The notes: a model not told the origin generated them from the sequence alone. A stretch of DNA of 13,986 nt from JAVBOP01 sp031550405 (GCA_031550405.1 JAVBOP010000020.1:1-13986), one strand, 5' to 3'. Positions 6,335-13,986 are shown, counted from the stretch's first letter. Numbers and translations: made by a program.

Positions 6335-6401
6335 AACTATTTTTTTTGATAGTTATGGCGATTACACTACAAACATAGCAAATCTTTATTTTGCCAACAA
6401 G
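6335..6401 (-). promoter_or_regulatory. promoter and leader hairpin of the 6257 lipoprotein, a near copy of the 209-283 region
   Basis: On the minus strand, CTTG (6401-6398) and TATGTTTG (6377-6370) are spaced by 20 bases, matching the Bacteroidota -33/-7 pattern. Transcription would start near 6364, giving a leader of about 105 bases. A hairpin follows: AACTAT pairs with ATAGTT (6354-6349 with 6340-6335) around a loop with a run of A. From TATGTTTG to the A-run, 28 of 30 aligned bases match the region starting at 233, apart from one 2-base gap. Confidence 0.65.
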
Positions 6402-6561
6402 TTATTATGTAATTTTATTTTGAGTGGTTATTTATGAATAATTTTTCATAAAATGCTGTCGTTATGCCTTGAATATGAAAATGGTATAATGTAATTCCAT
6501 TTCCTGTCATAAGCCAAATCTATATGCCAAATTAACATTATGTGGTTTCTCTTTTTTTTTG

Positions 6562-6596
6562 TAAATTTGTAGCTTTGTTTAGTGAAAAAATGAGGG
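6562..6596 (+). promoter_or_regulatory. gyrA promoter boxes and SD
   Basis: Two overlapping candidates fit the -7 consensus TAnnTTTG: TAAATTTG at 6562-6569 and TAGCTTTG at 6570-6577. Neither has a perfect -33 TTTG, though a T-rich tract precedes them. Transcription would begin near 6575-6585. GAGGG at 6592-6596 is the SD, 6 bases before the gyrA ATG at 6603. This supports that start over two upstream ATGs (6590 and 6598) in other frames. Confidence 0.5.
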
Positions 6597-6602
6597 CATG
6601 AT

Positions 6603-9131
6603 ATGTCAATATTTCAGAATGACAATATAGTTCAGACGGTACTCGAAGATGAGATGAAAACATCGTATCTTGACTATTCTATGTCGGTTATCGTGTCGCG
6701 TGCATTGCCAGATGTGCGTGATGGGTTGAAGCCCGTGCACCGCCGCATATTATATGCTATGCAGGATATGGGGTTATGGCACACCCGCCCGTATAAGAAA
6801 TCGGCTCGTTTGGTTGGTGAAGTGCTGGGCAAGTATCACCCGCATGGCGACAGTTCGGTGTATGATGCGATGGTGCGTATGGCACAGGACTGGTCGCTTC
6901 GGTATCCGCTTGTTGACGGTCAGGGTAATTATGGCTCAATAGACGGCGACCCGCCTGCTGCAATGCGTTATACTGAAACACGCTTGGAAAGCATTGCTCA
7001 CAGCATGTTGCGGGATATTGACAAGGATACGGTCGATTTTCAGCCTAATTTTGACGAATCACTTAAAGAGCCAACAGTGCTGCCAACAGTGCTGCCCGCT
7101 TTGCTTATTAACGGCTCAAGCGGTATAGCCGTGGGCATGGCAACGAATATACCGCCGCACAATCTCACAGAAGCCGTCAATGCACTGCAGGCATACATCA
7201 AGAATCCGGACATAATTATTGATGAGATAATAAAACTTATGCCTGCGCCTGATTTTCCGACAGGAGGTATCATCTATGGATATAATGGGGTTAGGGAGGC
7301 TTATGAGTTTGGCAGAGGCAAGATTATACTTCGCGCAAGGTATCATATCGAAGAGAGCAAGACCAAGACGTCGATAGTTATATCGGAGCTACCATATCAG
7401 GTAAATAAGGCTAACCTCGTTGAAAAGATAGCACTTCTGATAAAGGCGGTAGACAAGGACAAAGACTCTGATTTATTTAAGGCGCTCAATATGATATCCG
7501 ACCTTCGCGATGAATCTGACCGTGACGGCTTGCGGGTGGTGATAGATATCAAACGTGATGGTTCGCCCGATATTATCATAAACCAGCTATTTAAGCATAC
7601 GCAGCTGCAGGTTACTTTCGGCGCCAATGTACTTGCTCTTGTCAAAGGACGTCCGCGCGTACTGCCTATTCTTAAGATATTGCAATACTTTATTGAGCAT
7701 CGCAATGAGGTTATCATCCGCCGCACCCAGTTTGAACTTAATGCTGCCGAAAAGAGGGCGCATATACTGGAGGGCTTTGTTATTGCGCTGGATAATCTCG
7801 ATGAGGTTATAAAGACTATACGCGAGGCAGCCAACAGACCTGATGCATCAATGCAACTGCAGGAAAAATTTGCGCTTACAGAGATACAGGCAGAGGCAAT
7901 ATTAGATATGCGCCTGCACCGTTTAACAGGTCTTGAGCGCGATAAGATAGTGCAGGAATATCGTGAAATACTGCAAACCATAGAACGCCTTCGCGCCATA
8001 CTTGCAAGCAAAGACCTTCAAATGCAGATAATCAACGACGAGCTGCAGGAGCTTAAAGAAAAATATGGTGATGCACGCCGCACAGAGATAGTGTACAATC
8101 CGGAAGAGCTCACAAATGAGGCATTTATCGTTAATGAAGATGTGATTATTACCATATCGCATAGAGGCTTTATAAAACGCACTCCCGCTTCGAACTATCG
8201 CCAGCAAAACAAAGGCGGGCGAGGCTTAAAAGGCACTACCACGTATGAAGATGATTTTGTGGAACATGTATTTCAGGCATCTACGCATCACCACCTGCTG
8301 TTTTTTACCGACAAAGGCAAGGTATATAAAATTAAGGTATACGACCTGCCCGAAGGCTCCCGCAATGCCAAAGGGCGCTCCATATCCAATGTCCTTACAA
8401 CGAAGGCAGATGACGAAACAGTAACGGCATACCTGCCTATCAAAGAATTTGTGGATAATGAATACATAATTATGTGCACCAGACAAGGCACTATCAAGAA
8501 GACGGAACTGTCGGCATTTGCGAATGTACGCTCAACGGGTATTATAGCTATCGGGCTGAACGATGACGACAAGCTCATTGCAACCAAGATAACCGATGGT
8601 ACTTACGACATCATACTTGGCACTCGCAACGGTCTTGCCTGCCGCTTCCGCGAATCCAACGTGCGTGCAATGGGACGTACTGCAACGGGCGTACGCGGCA
8701 TATCGCTGCATGATGATGATTATGTTATTGCAATGATTGTCATTAAGCGTCAGGATTCACAGGTACTTGTAGTGTCAGAGAATGGATATGGCAAGCGTAC
8801 CAAATTCGAAGATTTCCGCCTGACCAATCGTGGCGGCAAGGGTGTTATATCCATGAATATTACTCCAAAAACAGGTAAGGTTGTGCGGCTTATATCGGCA
8901 CTCGATACGCAGGATTTGATAGTGATCACTGTTGGCGGCATCCTCATACGGCAAGCTATATCTGCTATTCGTACCATTGGGCGCAACACTCAAGGCGTGA
9001 AATTGATACGCCTCGGCGAAAGCGACATGATCGCGGATATCACATCGATTGCACACGAGGAGCCGGATGAAAATTCGCTTATCGAAGACCAGCTGCCCAG
9101 TTACGAAGGCGAACAGGAAACAATACTGTAA
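6603..9131 (+). CDS. gyrA: DNA gyrase subunit A
   Basis: This is the breakage-reunion subunit of gyrase, which with GyrB introduces negative supercoils. The 842-residue length is normal. The N-terminal domain carries DVRDGLKPVHRRILYAM at 37-53, the helix-turn-helix HPHGDSSVYDAMVRMAQ at 79-95, and the DNA-linking tyrosine Y123 in AAMRYTE. The equivalents of E. coli quinolone-resistance positions S83 and D87 are S84 and D88, so no classical resistance change is present. The C-terminal beta-pinwheel contains a GyrA-box, QNKGGRG at 535-541, which marks gyrase rather than topoisomerase IV. A related NRGGKG recurs near 742-747 in a later blade. The C-terminus is acidic. The gene is alone between its promoter at 6562 and the terminator at 9152. 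Confidence 0.98.
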   Translation: MSIFQNDNIVQTVLEDEMKTSYLDYSMSVIVSRALPDVRDGLKPVHRRILYAMQDMGLWHTRPYKKSARLVGEVLGKYHPHGDSSVYDAMVRMAQDWSLRYPLVDGQGNYGSIDGDPPAAMRYTETRLESIAHSMLRDIDKDTVDFQPNFDESLKEPTVLPTVLPALLINGSSGIAVGMATNIPPHNLTEAVNALQAYIKNPDIIIDEIIKLMPAPDFPTGGIIYGYNGVREAYEFGRGKIILRARYHIEESKTKTSIVISELPYQVNKANLVEKIALLIKAVDKDKDSDLFKALNMISDLRDESDRDGLRVVIDIKRDGSPDIIINQLFKHTQLQVTFGANVLALVKGRPRVLPILKILQYFIEHRNEVIIRRTQFELNAAEKRAHILEGFVIALDNLDEVIKTIREAANRPDASMQLQEKFALTEIQAEAILDMRLHRLTGLERDKIVQEYREILQTIERLRAILASKDLQMQIINDELQELKEKYGDARRTEIVYNPEELTNEAFIVNEDVIITISHRGFIKRTPASNYRQQNKGGRGLKGTTTYEDDFVEHVFQASTHHHLLFFTDKGKVYKIKVYDLPEGSRNAKGRSISNVLTTKADDETVTAYLPIKEFVDNEYIIMCTRQGTIKKTELSAFANVRSTGIIAIGLNDDDKLIATKITDGTYDIILGTRNGLACRFRESNVRAMGRTATGVRGISLHDDDYVIAMIVIKRQDSQVLVVSENGYGKRTKFEDFRLTNRGGKGVISMNITPKTGKVVRLISALDTQDLIVITVGGILIRQAISAIRTIGRNTQGVKLIRLGESDMIADITSIAHEEPDENSLIEDQLPSYEGEQETIL

Positions 9132-9151
9132 GCAACCATATGAAACAAGTT

Positions 9152-9180
9152 AGGGCAAGAACATTCTTGCCCTGTTTTTT
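9152..9180 (+). terminator. intrinsic terminator of gyrA
   Basis: AGGGCAAGAA and TTCTTGCCCT form an inverted repeat of 10 bases on each side of CA, folding as an 8-bp stem with a 6-base loop. G and six T follow. It lies 20 bases after the gyrA stop codon. Confidence 0.93.
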
Positions 9181-9371
9181 AACATAACTGCAAAGCAAGC
9201 ATCCTCATTTATGAATATTTTTTAATAAATAGTATGCGGTAATTAACTCATATACTTAATTTCAATACCTGTGATATAGCTGCTTGTACGGGTTCAATCA
9301 TTTAAATAAACCTATTATATGGAACTTACCAGCCGCGCCTTTATACCGCCTTTCGTTTGTGGATAATTTCG

Positions 9372-9379
9372 TATATTTG
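9372..9379 (+). promoter_or_regulatory. likely -7 box of lpxD
   Basis: TATATTTG fits the Bacteroidota -7 consensus TAnnTTTG and lies 31 bases before the lpxD ATG, so the leader would be about 25 bases. A TTTG occurs 12 bases upstream, closer than the usual 19-21 spacing, so the -33 element is not convincing. The rest of the 9181-9370 intergenic stretch shows only AT-rich sequence and no gene that I can support. Confidence 0.45.
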
Positions 9380-9410
9380 CAGTTAATTTCCTAATAAAGC
9401 AACAAGTTCT

Positions 9411-10463
9411 ATGAAAACAAATATAAAATTGACGCCAGCAGAAATAGCTGGGATTGCCAATGGCTCTCTTTTTGGTCCAGATGCAACACCGATAACCAAA
9501 GTAAGCCGTATCGAAGTGGCAAAAGCGGGAGATGTTACTTTCGTTTCTCGACCTGAATATGAGCATTATTTGGACGACTGCCAGGCTTCTTGCGTGATAA
9601 TTCCTAAGGGCATGGCTGTAGTTCCCAAAGCCAATCAGTCTTTTGTTGAATGCGACGACCCTTATGCAGCTATCGTTAAGATATTGAAATTAATAGCAGT
9701 TGCAGCAAAGCATGAACGTAAGGCAGATATACACCGCTCGGCGATTATTGCAAATAATGCCAAAGTGGGCAAGAATGTATCAATAGGTGCAAGGTGCGTG
9801 ATTGGCAACAACTGTATCATTGCAAATAATGCGGTATTGATGCCGAATGTGGTGCTGTATGATGATGTGATTATCGGTGAAAATACAGAGATTAATTCCA
9901 ATGTTGTGTGCTATCAGGAGACTATTGTCGGGAAAAATTGCATCATCCATTCTGGCGCAGTGATTGGAGCTGACGGCTTTGGATTTGTTGAAAATGAAGA
10001 TGGCTCTTATGAAAAAATTCCGCAGCTTGGAAATGTTGTAATCGGCGACGATGTGGAAATAGGCGCAAATACGACCATTGACAGGGCATTAATGAATAGT
10101 ACGGTTATCGAGAATGGGGCGAAAATAGATAATTTGGTGCATATTGCCCATAACTGCATAATCGGTGAAAATACCGCGATGGCGGCACAAGTCGGCATTT
10201 CAGGTTCCTCCAAAATTGGAAAGCGCAACAGGATAGGCGGGCAAGTCGGTATTTCAGGGCATCTTACGCTTGGCGACGACATAATCCTTGCAGCGCAGTC
10301 AGGTGTTGCCAAAAGCATCAAAGATAAGGGTATGTATTTTGGGGCACCGGCAAAAGAAAGAATGCAAGCCTTTAAGATAGAAGCTTGCATACGGCGGCTG
10401 CCCGATATTGCTGCTGATATTGAAATTCTAAAAAAGGCAATATTTAAGCAAAATGAAATGTAA
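9411..10463 (+). CDS. lpxD: UDP-3-O-acylglucosamine N-acyltransferase
   Basis: LpxD adds the N-linked 3-hydroxyacyl chain from acyl-ACP to UDP-3-O-acylglucosamine, the third step of lipid A synthesis, in the cytoplasm. The 350-residue length fits the family. Residues about 1-100 form the uridine-binding domain. From about 105 to 310 runs a left-handed beta-helix of hexapeptide repeats, for example AKVGKNVSIGARCVIGNN. After it comes a C-terminal helix (about 330-350). The catalytic base is H247 in VHIAHNC; H284 in GISGHL is 37 residues later, exactly the spacing of E. coli H239 and H276. The GADGFGF segment at 186-192 is also characteristic. It is monocistronic here, not next to lpxA, lpxB or fabZ, and has no obvious SD. 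It is convergent with the lectin gene. Confidence 0.96.
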   Translation: MKTNIKLTPAEIAGIANGSLFGPDATPITKVSRIEVAKAGDVTFVSRPEYEHYLDDCQASCVIIPKGMAVVPKANQSFVECDDPYAAIVKILKLIAVAAKHERKADIHRSAIIANNAKVGKNVSIGARCVIGNNCIIANNAVLMPNVVLYDDVIIGENTEINSNVVCYQETIVGKNCIIHSGAVIGADGFGFVENEDGSYEKIPQLGNVVIGDDVEIGANTTIDRALMNSTVIENGAKIDNLVHIAHNCIIGENTAMAAQVGISGSSKIGKRNRIGGQVGISGHLTLGDDIILAAQSGVAKSIKDKGMYFGAPAKERMQAFKIEACIRRLPDIAADIEILKKAIFKQNEM

Positions 10464-10525
10464 GTTATGTTGCTAATAACGGGGCTTGATGGTTTTATGG
10501 AGGCTAACCTTGCAATATTTTTAAC

Positions 10526-10541
10526 TGTTTATTTAATAAAC
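10526..10541. repeat. short inverted repeat across the lectin stop codon
   Basis: GTTTAT-TTA-ATAAAC is an inverted repeat of 6 bases on each side that spans the lectin gene's TAA (10531-10529). On the minus strand it is followed by CAGTTAAAAATATT, with a short A-rather-than-T tract, so it is at best a weak terminator. The 65-base gap to lpxD has no strong terminator in either direction. Confidence 0.3.
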
Positions 10542-13500
10542 TGCAATGTTCCAGTAGGCATGTTATTCAACTCCGCTGACAGCTGGTATACGCCCGAAGG
10601 ATATGAGCCGATGTTGAAATTGAACTGCCCTTGCAAAGGCATGCCGGGCGTCCACACATGGACATCTCCCATTCTGATACCATTCATGTTGTAAACTCTG
10701 AAAAATATAGGCTCGTCTGGCGGCGGGCTCTCGGTTAGCATGTCTATAGTATATGATGCCGAACGCTCGGCTGTGCCGTTTTCTACTGGCGCCATCTCCA
10801 TGTCAATGCTAACATCTGTATTCATTTGACAACCACATTTAAATACCTGCCGTATCGGACAGTCTTCCATGCCGGCAACAGTGATTGTATAAATAAGTGT
10901 ATTTAGCATTGTGCCAGAAACAACACCAGTCCATGGACTTGGTATCGCGTCTAAAATAGGATTGGAAACATAATCCGGATTAGTAACTGTTGGTTCAGTA
11001 GTTCCATATAGCTGATATTCACGCTTAATACTAACATCATCAGAGGTGAGACCAGGAGGTAATTTTACAGCAAATGTACAATTGCCATTCTTTTTGGTAA
11101 CAAGCAATTCTTTTCCTGCCTCATAAGCGACATAATTAGTACTGCCGTCTACTGTACCGCTGACTTGGGTATTGCCCTGCAAGCTGATACATTGGTCGCA
11201 GGTACAGTTAAGCGATATTATCTCTTCGCACGATAAACCAGTAACTGCATTCATTATCTCAAGCTTATATTGAGCGGGTCCTTCTGCACAATCATAAGAA
11301 CCCATAACAGCTATTGTTTGGGCAGCAGCACGATTTTGAAACTCTTTTCTCCATACAAAATTCGTATTACCTTCACTGTCGGTTTTATAAGTTCCTATAC
11401 TGCCAGATACAGTATAATTACTTAAAACAATAGGTATTTTATTCGGTCTATATTCGATGCTATAATAGCATCTGTTTTGCGGTTCATTACGAACTTTCAC
11501 AGATATTTGCACAAAACGTGGCGGAAAATCAGAATCTGATACTATTATAGTTCCAGCATTGCCCATATTAAGCTCCTCTCCTGTTATAGTATTAATAGCC
11601 TTAATTGTATAACTGCCTGCGCCTGTTGTCTCTATTGGGAATAGCGAATTACCCATTTGTTCGGCTATTTTGACCCCGCCTCTTATGAGCTCAAACTTAA
11701 CAAAATCGTTAGTAGCTTGTGAGCATGTCCTTACGTTTATTGCAGGTCCATCGCATGTCTGCTCAATAGCTCTTGTTGGATTAAAATTTAAAAATTCAAA
11801 ATTAAATGTTTCAGGACAGTCTCCACAAACACGACTTATACTTATATCTTTCTTGCAGGCAGAAGGAGATAGTTTGAAATGCAGCATATTATTCGATATT
11901 GTGGGTGCAATTTCAAAATTTGATGCTAAAACATTGTTTAATTGATATTCACAGCCCGGAGGCAATGGCGGAAGCGGTATGGACTGCTCCAAATTATTGG
12001 AAGTAAGAATGGAATAACCTTGTGAGCCATTAATTTTTATTGATGGAGTATTGGCAAAGTGGTCTTTAAAGGCTTTAGAAAGCAATATTCCGCCATTCTT
12101 AAATTTCACTTTGATAATAAATTTAGTTCCGTCCCGCAATGTAAGCCTGACAAGAACATCTTCACGATTGGCAAATTTATCTCGGTAATCACTAAGCGGA
12201 AATGGGTTAGTGCCGTTATTTGAATACCGAGTTATTCCCCACCTGTTATTTTCATAATCATATATCTGCCAGTAAGCATTGGTCATATCCAAGTCTGTAT
12301 CTACTGTAAGAAAATAGCTCGCATGCGAATAGCATATTAGCTCCGAATTTGTGAAGTCTACTGTGTCATTGGGAAGAATAAAATTGTCATTGCATTCACA
12401 TCCGCCTTCTTTATACATATACTCTGTATGTACTTCGGTATAATTTGGATTTATTGCAGGATCATTAGGATACTGCAAGCCTATGGCTATTTTGCCATTG
12501 CCTGATATTTGATATTCCAAATCATTCTCATTACGAAGCTCGCAATACTGTATCACCTGTACATTTTTTCCACCACCTGTTGCTGATGTTATACCCCAGG
12601 TTACATAAGCATGACCATTGTTATCAACAGCAAGACCGTCTATTAGTTCGCTTAAATTGTTAAAAAACATGCGATGACGTAAAACCATATTTTTTCCTGG
12701 GCTGCCTTCGACAGTATATACACTTAATTGGTACACGTCAGGTTTTGGTTTATATTTTTCCCAAACTATACGCACACAGTAATCCTGTCCGTCTTCTACA
12801 TTCCCATAATTATTTTGAATTGCCTGCATATTGCCGCCTATCGCTTCCATACCGCCATTTCTTAAATAGCTTATATGGTCAGCCGCTATGTCAGAAAAAC
12901 CAGTTTCCGTATTTCGCCATGTATCAAATTCAATAGCAAATGAATTACATAATGGGTTGGCTGTAGAATTTACGTAAGCAGATGCAGGAATAACTACAGT
13001 ATCAATTACTGTAGAATCTGAATTATAGATAAAGGCTATGCTTGGTACAATTCCACTGCCGTCTGAAGAAGTGCAAAATGAACCGTAACCTATATTAGAA
13101 CCTGTTCCTGCCCTGTTTGTATTAGTTGCAGTACCAAATACTCTGCTGGGATTAGATTGTTCGGGCATCATTACAAATACAAAACCGTCAGCCCCGAAAA
13201 AATCATCACCACCAAAATTTAATGAAAAATCCAGCATAAAATCTTTGGTAAAATCAATAGGAGTTTGATTCCACATCGCTACACCTTGATACCCATTATT
13301 CGTCGTTGTTAACTGATAGCGTCGGGGTATAGTTGGATGCTTTTGAAAATGCGCATTCGTTGTTGTATGTGTCGGCGAATACACATGAAAACCATCCAAC
13401 ACCTGTACCAGTTCTGCCTCTGCCGTCCTCGTAGAAGCCATTGCTAAAACAATAAACAACAACAGCGGTAAGAACATCTTCGATTGATACGCATCAATCT

Positions 13501-13624
13501 TTGTTTTGCCCTCCATATTTGAATGAAACATCTTCTTGACTTTCGGCTTTTTTCCCGCCGAAACATCATCTGCGGCAAGCGAACAGTTGTTTGTATCGCC
13601 GCCATAATTCTTTGAACGTAGCAT
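10529..13624 (-). CDS. large secreted L-type lectin protein with T9SS-like C-terminal domain
   Basis: The 1031-residue product begins with an unusually long N-region of about 49 residues. A hydrophobic signal core follows (MFLPLLLFIVLAMA at 50-63), with probable cleavage after TAEA at 70. Residues about 75-365 are an L-type (legume-like) lectin domain. It has ADGFVFVM near 145-152 and a metal site AIEFDTWRN to DHISY with E232, D234, N238, D245 and H250 in the usual spacing, plus the late VTWGITSATGG strand. The middle, about 405-935, is beta-rich with recurring cysteine clusters (CECND, CGDCPE, CTCDQC, CGCQ). The last ~90 residues (FRVYNMNGIRMG to YPSGVYQLS, ending LQFIK) look like a type A T9SS sorting domain, so export across the outer membrane is inferred. 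ATG 13624 with GAGG upstream is preferred over TTG 13636. The ligand is unknown. Confidence 0.82.
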   Translation of the reverse strand: MLRSKNYGGDTNNCSLAADDVSAGKKPKVKKMFHSNMEGKTKIDAYQSKMFLPLLLFIVLAMASTRTAEAELVQVLDGFHVYSPTHTTTNAHFQKHPTIPRRYQLTTTNNGYQGVAMWNQTPIDFTKDFMLDFSLNFGGDDFFGADGFVFVMMPEQSNPSRVFGTATNTNRAGTGSNIGYGSFCTSSDGSGIVPSIAFIYNSDSTVIDTVVIPASAYVNSTANPLCNSFAIEFDTWRNTETGFSDIAADHISYLRNGGMEAIGGNMQAIQNNYGNVEDGQDYCVRIVWEKYKPKPDVYQLSVYTVEGSPGKNMVLRHRMFFNNLSELIDGLAVDNNGHAYVTWGITSATGGGKNVQVIQYCELRNENDLEYQISGNGKIAIGLQYPNDPAINPNYTEVHTEYMYKEGGCECNDNFILPNDTVDFTNSELICYSHASYFLTVDTDLDMTNAYWQIYDYENNRWGITRYSNNGTNPFPLSDYRDKFANREDVLVRLTLRDGTKFIIKVKFKNGGILLSKAFKDHFANTPSIKINGSQGYSILTSNNLEQSIPLPPLPPGCEYQLNNVLASNFEIAPTISNNMLHFKLSPSACKKDISISRVCGDCPETFNFEFLNFNPTRAIEQTCDGPAINVRTCSQATNDFVKFELIRGGVKIAEQMGNSLFPIETTGAGSYTIKAINTITGEELNMGNAGTIIVSDSDFPPRFVQISVKVRNEPQNRCYYSIEYRPNKIPIVLSNYTVSGSIGTYKTDSEGNTNFVWRKEFQNRAAAQTIAVMGSYDCAEGPAQYKLEIMNAVTGLSCEEIISLNCTCDQCISLQGNTQVSGTVDGSTNYVAYEAGKELLVTKKNGNCTFAVKLPPGLTSDDVSIKREYQLYGTTEPTVTNPDYVSNPILDAIPSPWTGVVSGTMLNTLIYTITVAGMEDCPIRQVFKCGCQMNTDVSIDMEMAPVENGTAERSASYTIDMLTESPPPDEPIFFRVYNMNGIRMGDVHVWTPGMPLQGQFNFNIGSYPSGVYQLSAELNNMPTGTLQFIK

Positions 13625-13659
13625 TATGCACCTCAAATAATTAATAATTTGTTAAATAT

Positions 13660-13690
13660 AATTAAGATGGCGTTTCCATCGTTAATTTTT
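13660..13690. promoter_or_regulatory. hairpin in the lectin gene's upstream region
   Basis: AATTAA-GATGG (13660-13670) pairs with CCATC-TTAATT (13676-13687), with one unpaired base, around CGTTT. On the plus strand it is followed by TTT like a weak terminator. On the minus strand it would lie about 35 bases before the lectin ATG, possibly in the 5' leader. No clear TAnnTTTG promoter is visible here; TATATTTA (13659-13652 on the minus strand) is a near match. Confidence 0.35.
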
Positions 13691-13722
13691 ACTGTTACTG
13701 TTCTTTTCGACACTATTCTTTA

Positions 13723-13762
13723 AAGCTCCCTGAGCCTGTCGAAGGGGAGACTATTCTGAATC
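13723..13762. repeat. REP-like repeat, copy 1
   Basis: The 40-base unit runs from AAGCTCCCTGAGC through TCGAAGGGGAG to CTGAATC. CTCCC and GGGAG pair as a hairpin stem around the TGAGC...TCGA core. A second copy is at 13946-13986. The core CCCTGAGC..GTCGAAGGG is, from general knowledge, a widespread dispersed palindromic repeat in environmental bacteria. This copy is bounded by the octamer ACTATTCT at 13712-13719 and 13750-13757. Confidence 0.75.
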
Positions 13763-13833
13763 AGGATGCTCAGGATTTTAGGATTTACTTGATTCTTTTC
13801 CTGAAAATCTTTTAATCTTCTAAATCATGATTC
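13758..13833. repeat. long imperfect inverted repeat of the GAATC-AGGATTT type
   Basis: The element starts GAATCAGGAT and ends ATGATTC. The left arm carries CAGGATTTTAGGATTTA and the right arm CTGAAAATCTTTTAATC and CTAAATC, which pair imperfectly over about 30 bases per arm. It resembles GGATTTA-type palindromes dispersed in FCB-group genomes. It shares its first bases with the end of REP copy 1, so the two are fused. Confidence 0.65.
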
Positions 13834-13889
13834 TAAATATATTTCCGCCACATGCCAATTGGATTTATGAATAAATATTTACCTTTAAG

Positions 13890-13911
13890 TCCCCTTTAGG
13901 GGATTTAGGGG
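13890..13911. repeat. CCCC-TTTA-GGGG repeat hairpin
   Basis: TCCCCTTTAGGGG is followed by ATTTAGGGG: a 4-bp G/C stem with a TTTA loop plus a second GGGG that could pair alternatively. This type of short repeat is common between genes in FCB genomes; that statement is general knowledge, not tested here. Confidence 0.55.
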
Positions 13912-13945
13912 TTATACATCAATACCGCACCCAGACTGTCTTCCC

Positions 13946-13986
13946 AAGCTCCCTGAGCTCATCGAAGGGGAGATATTATCTGAATC
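13946..13986. repeat. REP-like repeat, copy 2 (runs to the window end)
   Basis: It aligns with copy 1 over 41 bases, with differences at the CCTGT/CTCAT centre and a 1-base length change near ACTATT/ATATTAT. It again ends in CTGAATC, which suggests that another GAATC-AGGAT inverted repeat continues beyond the window. Confidence 0.75.

Noticed and set aside
6485..6490. TATAAT in the spacer before gyrA
   Set aside because: No -35-like hexamer at a workable distance; the TAnnTTTG boxes nearer the gene are better candidates.
7397..8011. Long minus-strand ORF (204 codons) inside gyrA
   Set aside because: It is the complement of conserved gyrA codons; its Ser/Arg-rich composition is typical of an antisense shadow.
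9205..9232. AT-rich hairpin TTTAT...ATAAA after the gyrA terminator, similar to 6431-6452
   Set aside because: The match is low complexity, and a strong terminator already lies at 9152-9180, so no separate role can be supported.
10467..10694. Plus-strand ORF of 75 codons after lpxD
   Set aside because: Most of it lies antisense to the well-supported C-terminal sorting domain of the lectin gene, it has no SD, and its sequence has no domain character.
13723..13986. CRISPR-like reading of the repeat cluster
   Set aside because: Only two copies of one unit, unequal spacing filled with other palindromes, and no cas genes.

Overview
The window looks like chromosomal DNA from a Gram-negative member of the FCB (Bacteroidota-Chlorobi-Ignavibacteria-Kapabacteria) group. 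Three things support this. lpxD implies a lipid A outer membrane. The large secreted lectin ends in a type IX secretion (T9SS)-style C-terminal domain. Several gene starts are preceded by the Bacteroidota -7 element TAnnTTTG rather than a standard -10 box. Shine-Dalgarno (SD) sequences are nonetheless clear in front of many genes. The lineage is an inference; no 16S or other rRNA, tRNA or CRISPR was seen.

Layout from left to right. Positions 1-124 may be the 3' end of a gene cut by the window edge. Positions 209-1882 are an AT-rich transcription unit: a strong Bacteroidota-type promoter, a structured leader, a 20-codon upstream ORF that overlaps the next start by ATGA, a small exported protein, a lipoprotein and a strong intrinsic terminator. 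Positions 1884-2190 are a non-coding stretch with nested hairpins and a second promoter. Positions 2191-5755 form a tight three-gene unit: a methyltransferase-glycosyltransferase-TPR fusion, acpS, and a CPBP-family intramembrane protease. A lipoprotein (META/HslJ-like) lies convergently at 5805-6257. Its promoter and first transcribed bases, including a poly(A)-loop hairpin, nearly copy the leader of the exported-protein operon at the left. Divergent to it is gyrA (6603-9131), with a perfect terminator, followed by lpxD (9411-10463). On the minus strand, convergent to lpxD, is a gene for a large L-type lectin protein (10529-13624). Upstream of that gene the last ~270 bases are a cluster of dispersed-repeat types: two copies of a REP-like hairpin, a long GGATTTA-type inverted repeat and a CCCC-TTTA-GGGG hairpin.

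Housekeeping functions (gyrA, lpxD, acpS) are interleaved with envelope and secreted proteins of uncertain role. The most unusual points are the shared promoter-leader element in front of two unrelated exported proteins, the overlapping leader peptide, the three-domain glycosyltransferase fusion, the repeated cysteine modules of the lectin protein, and the composite repeats at the right edge.
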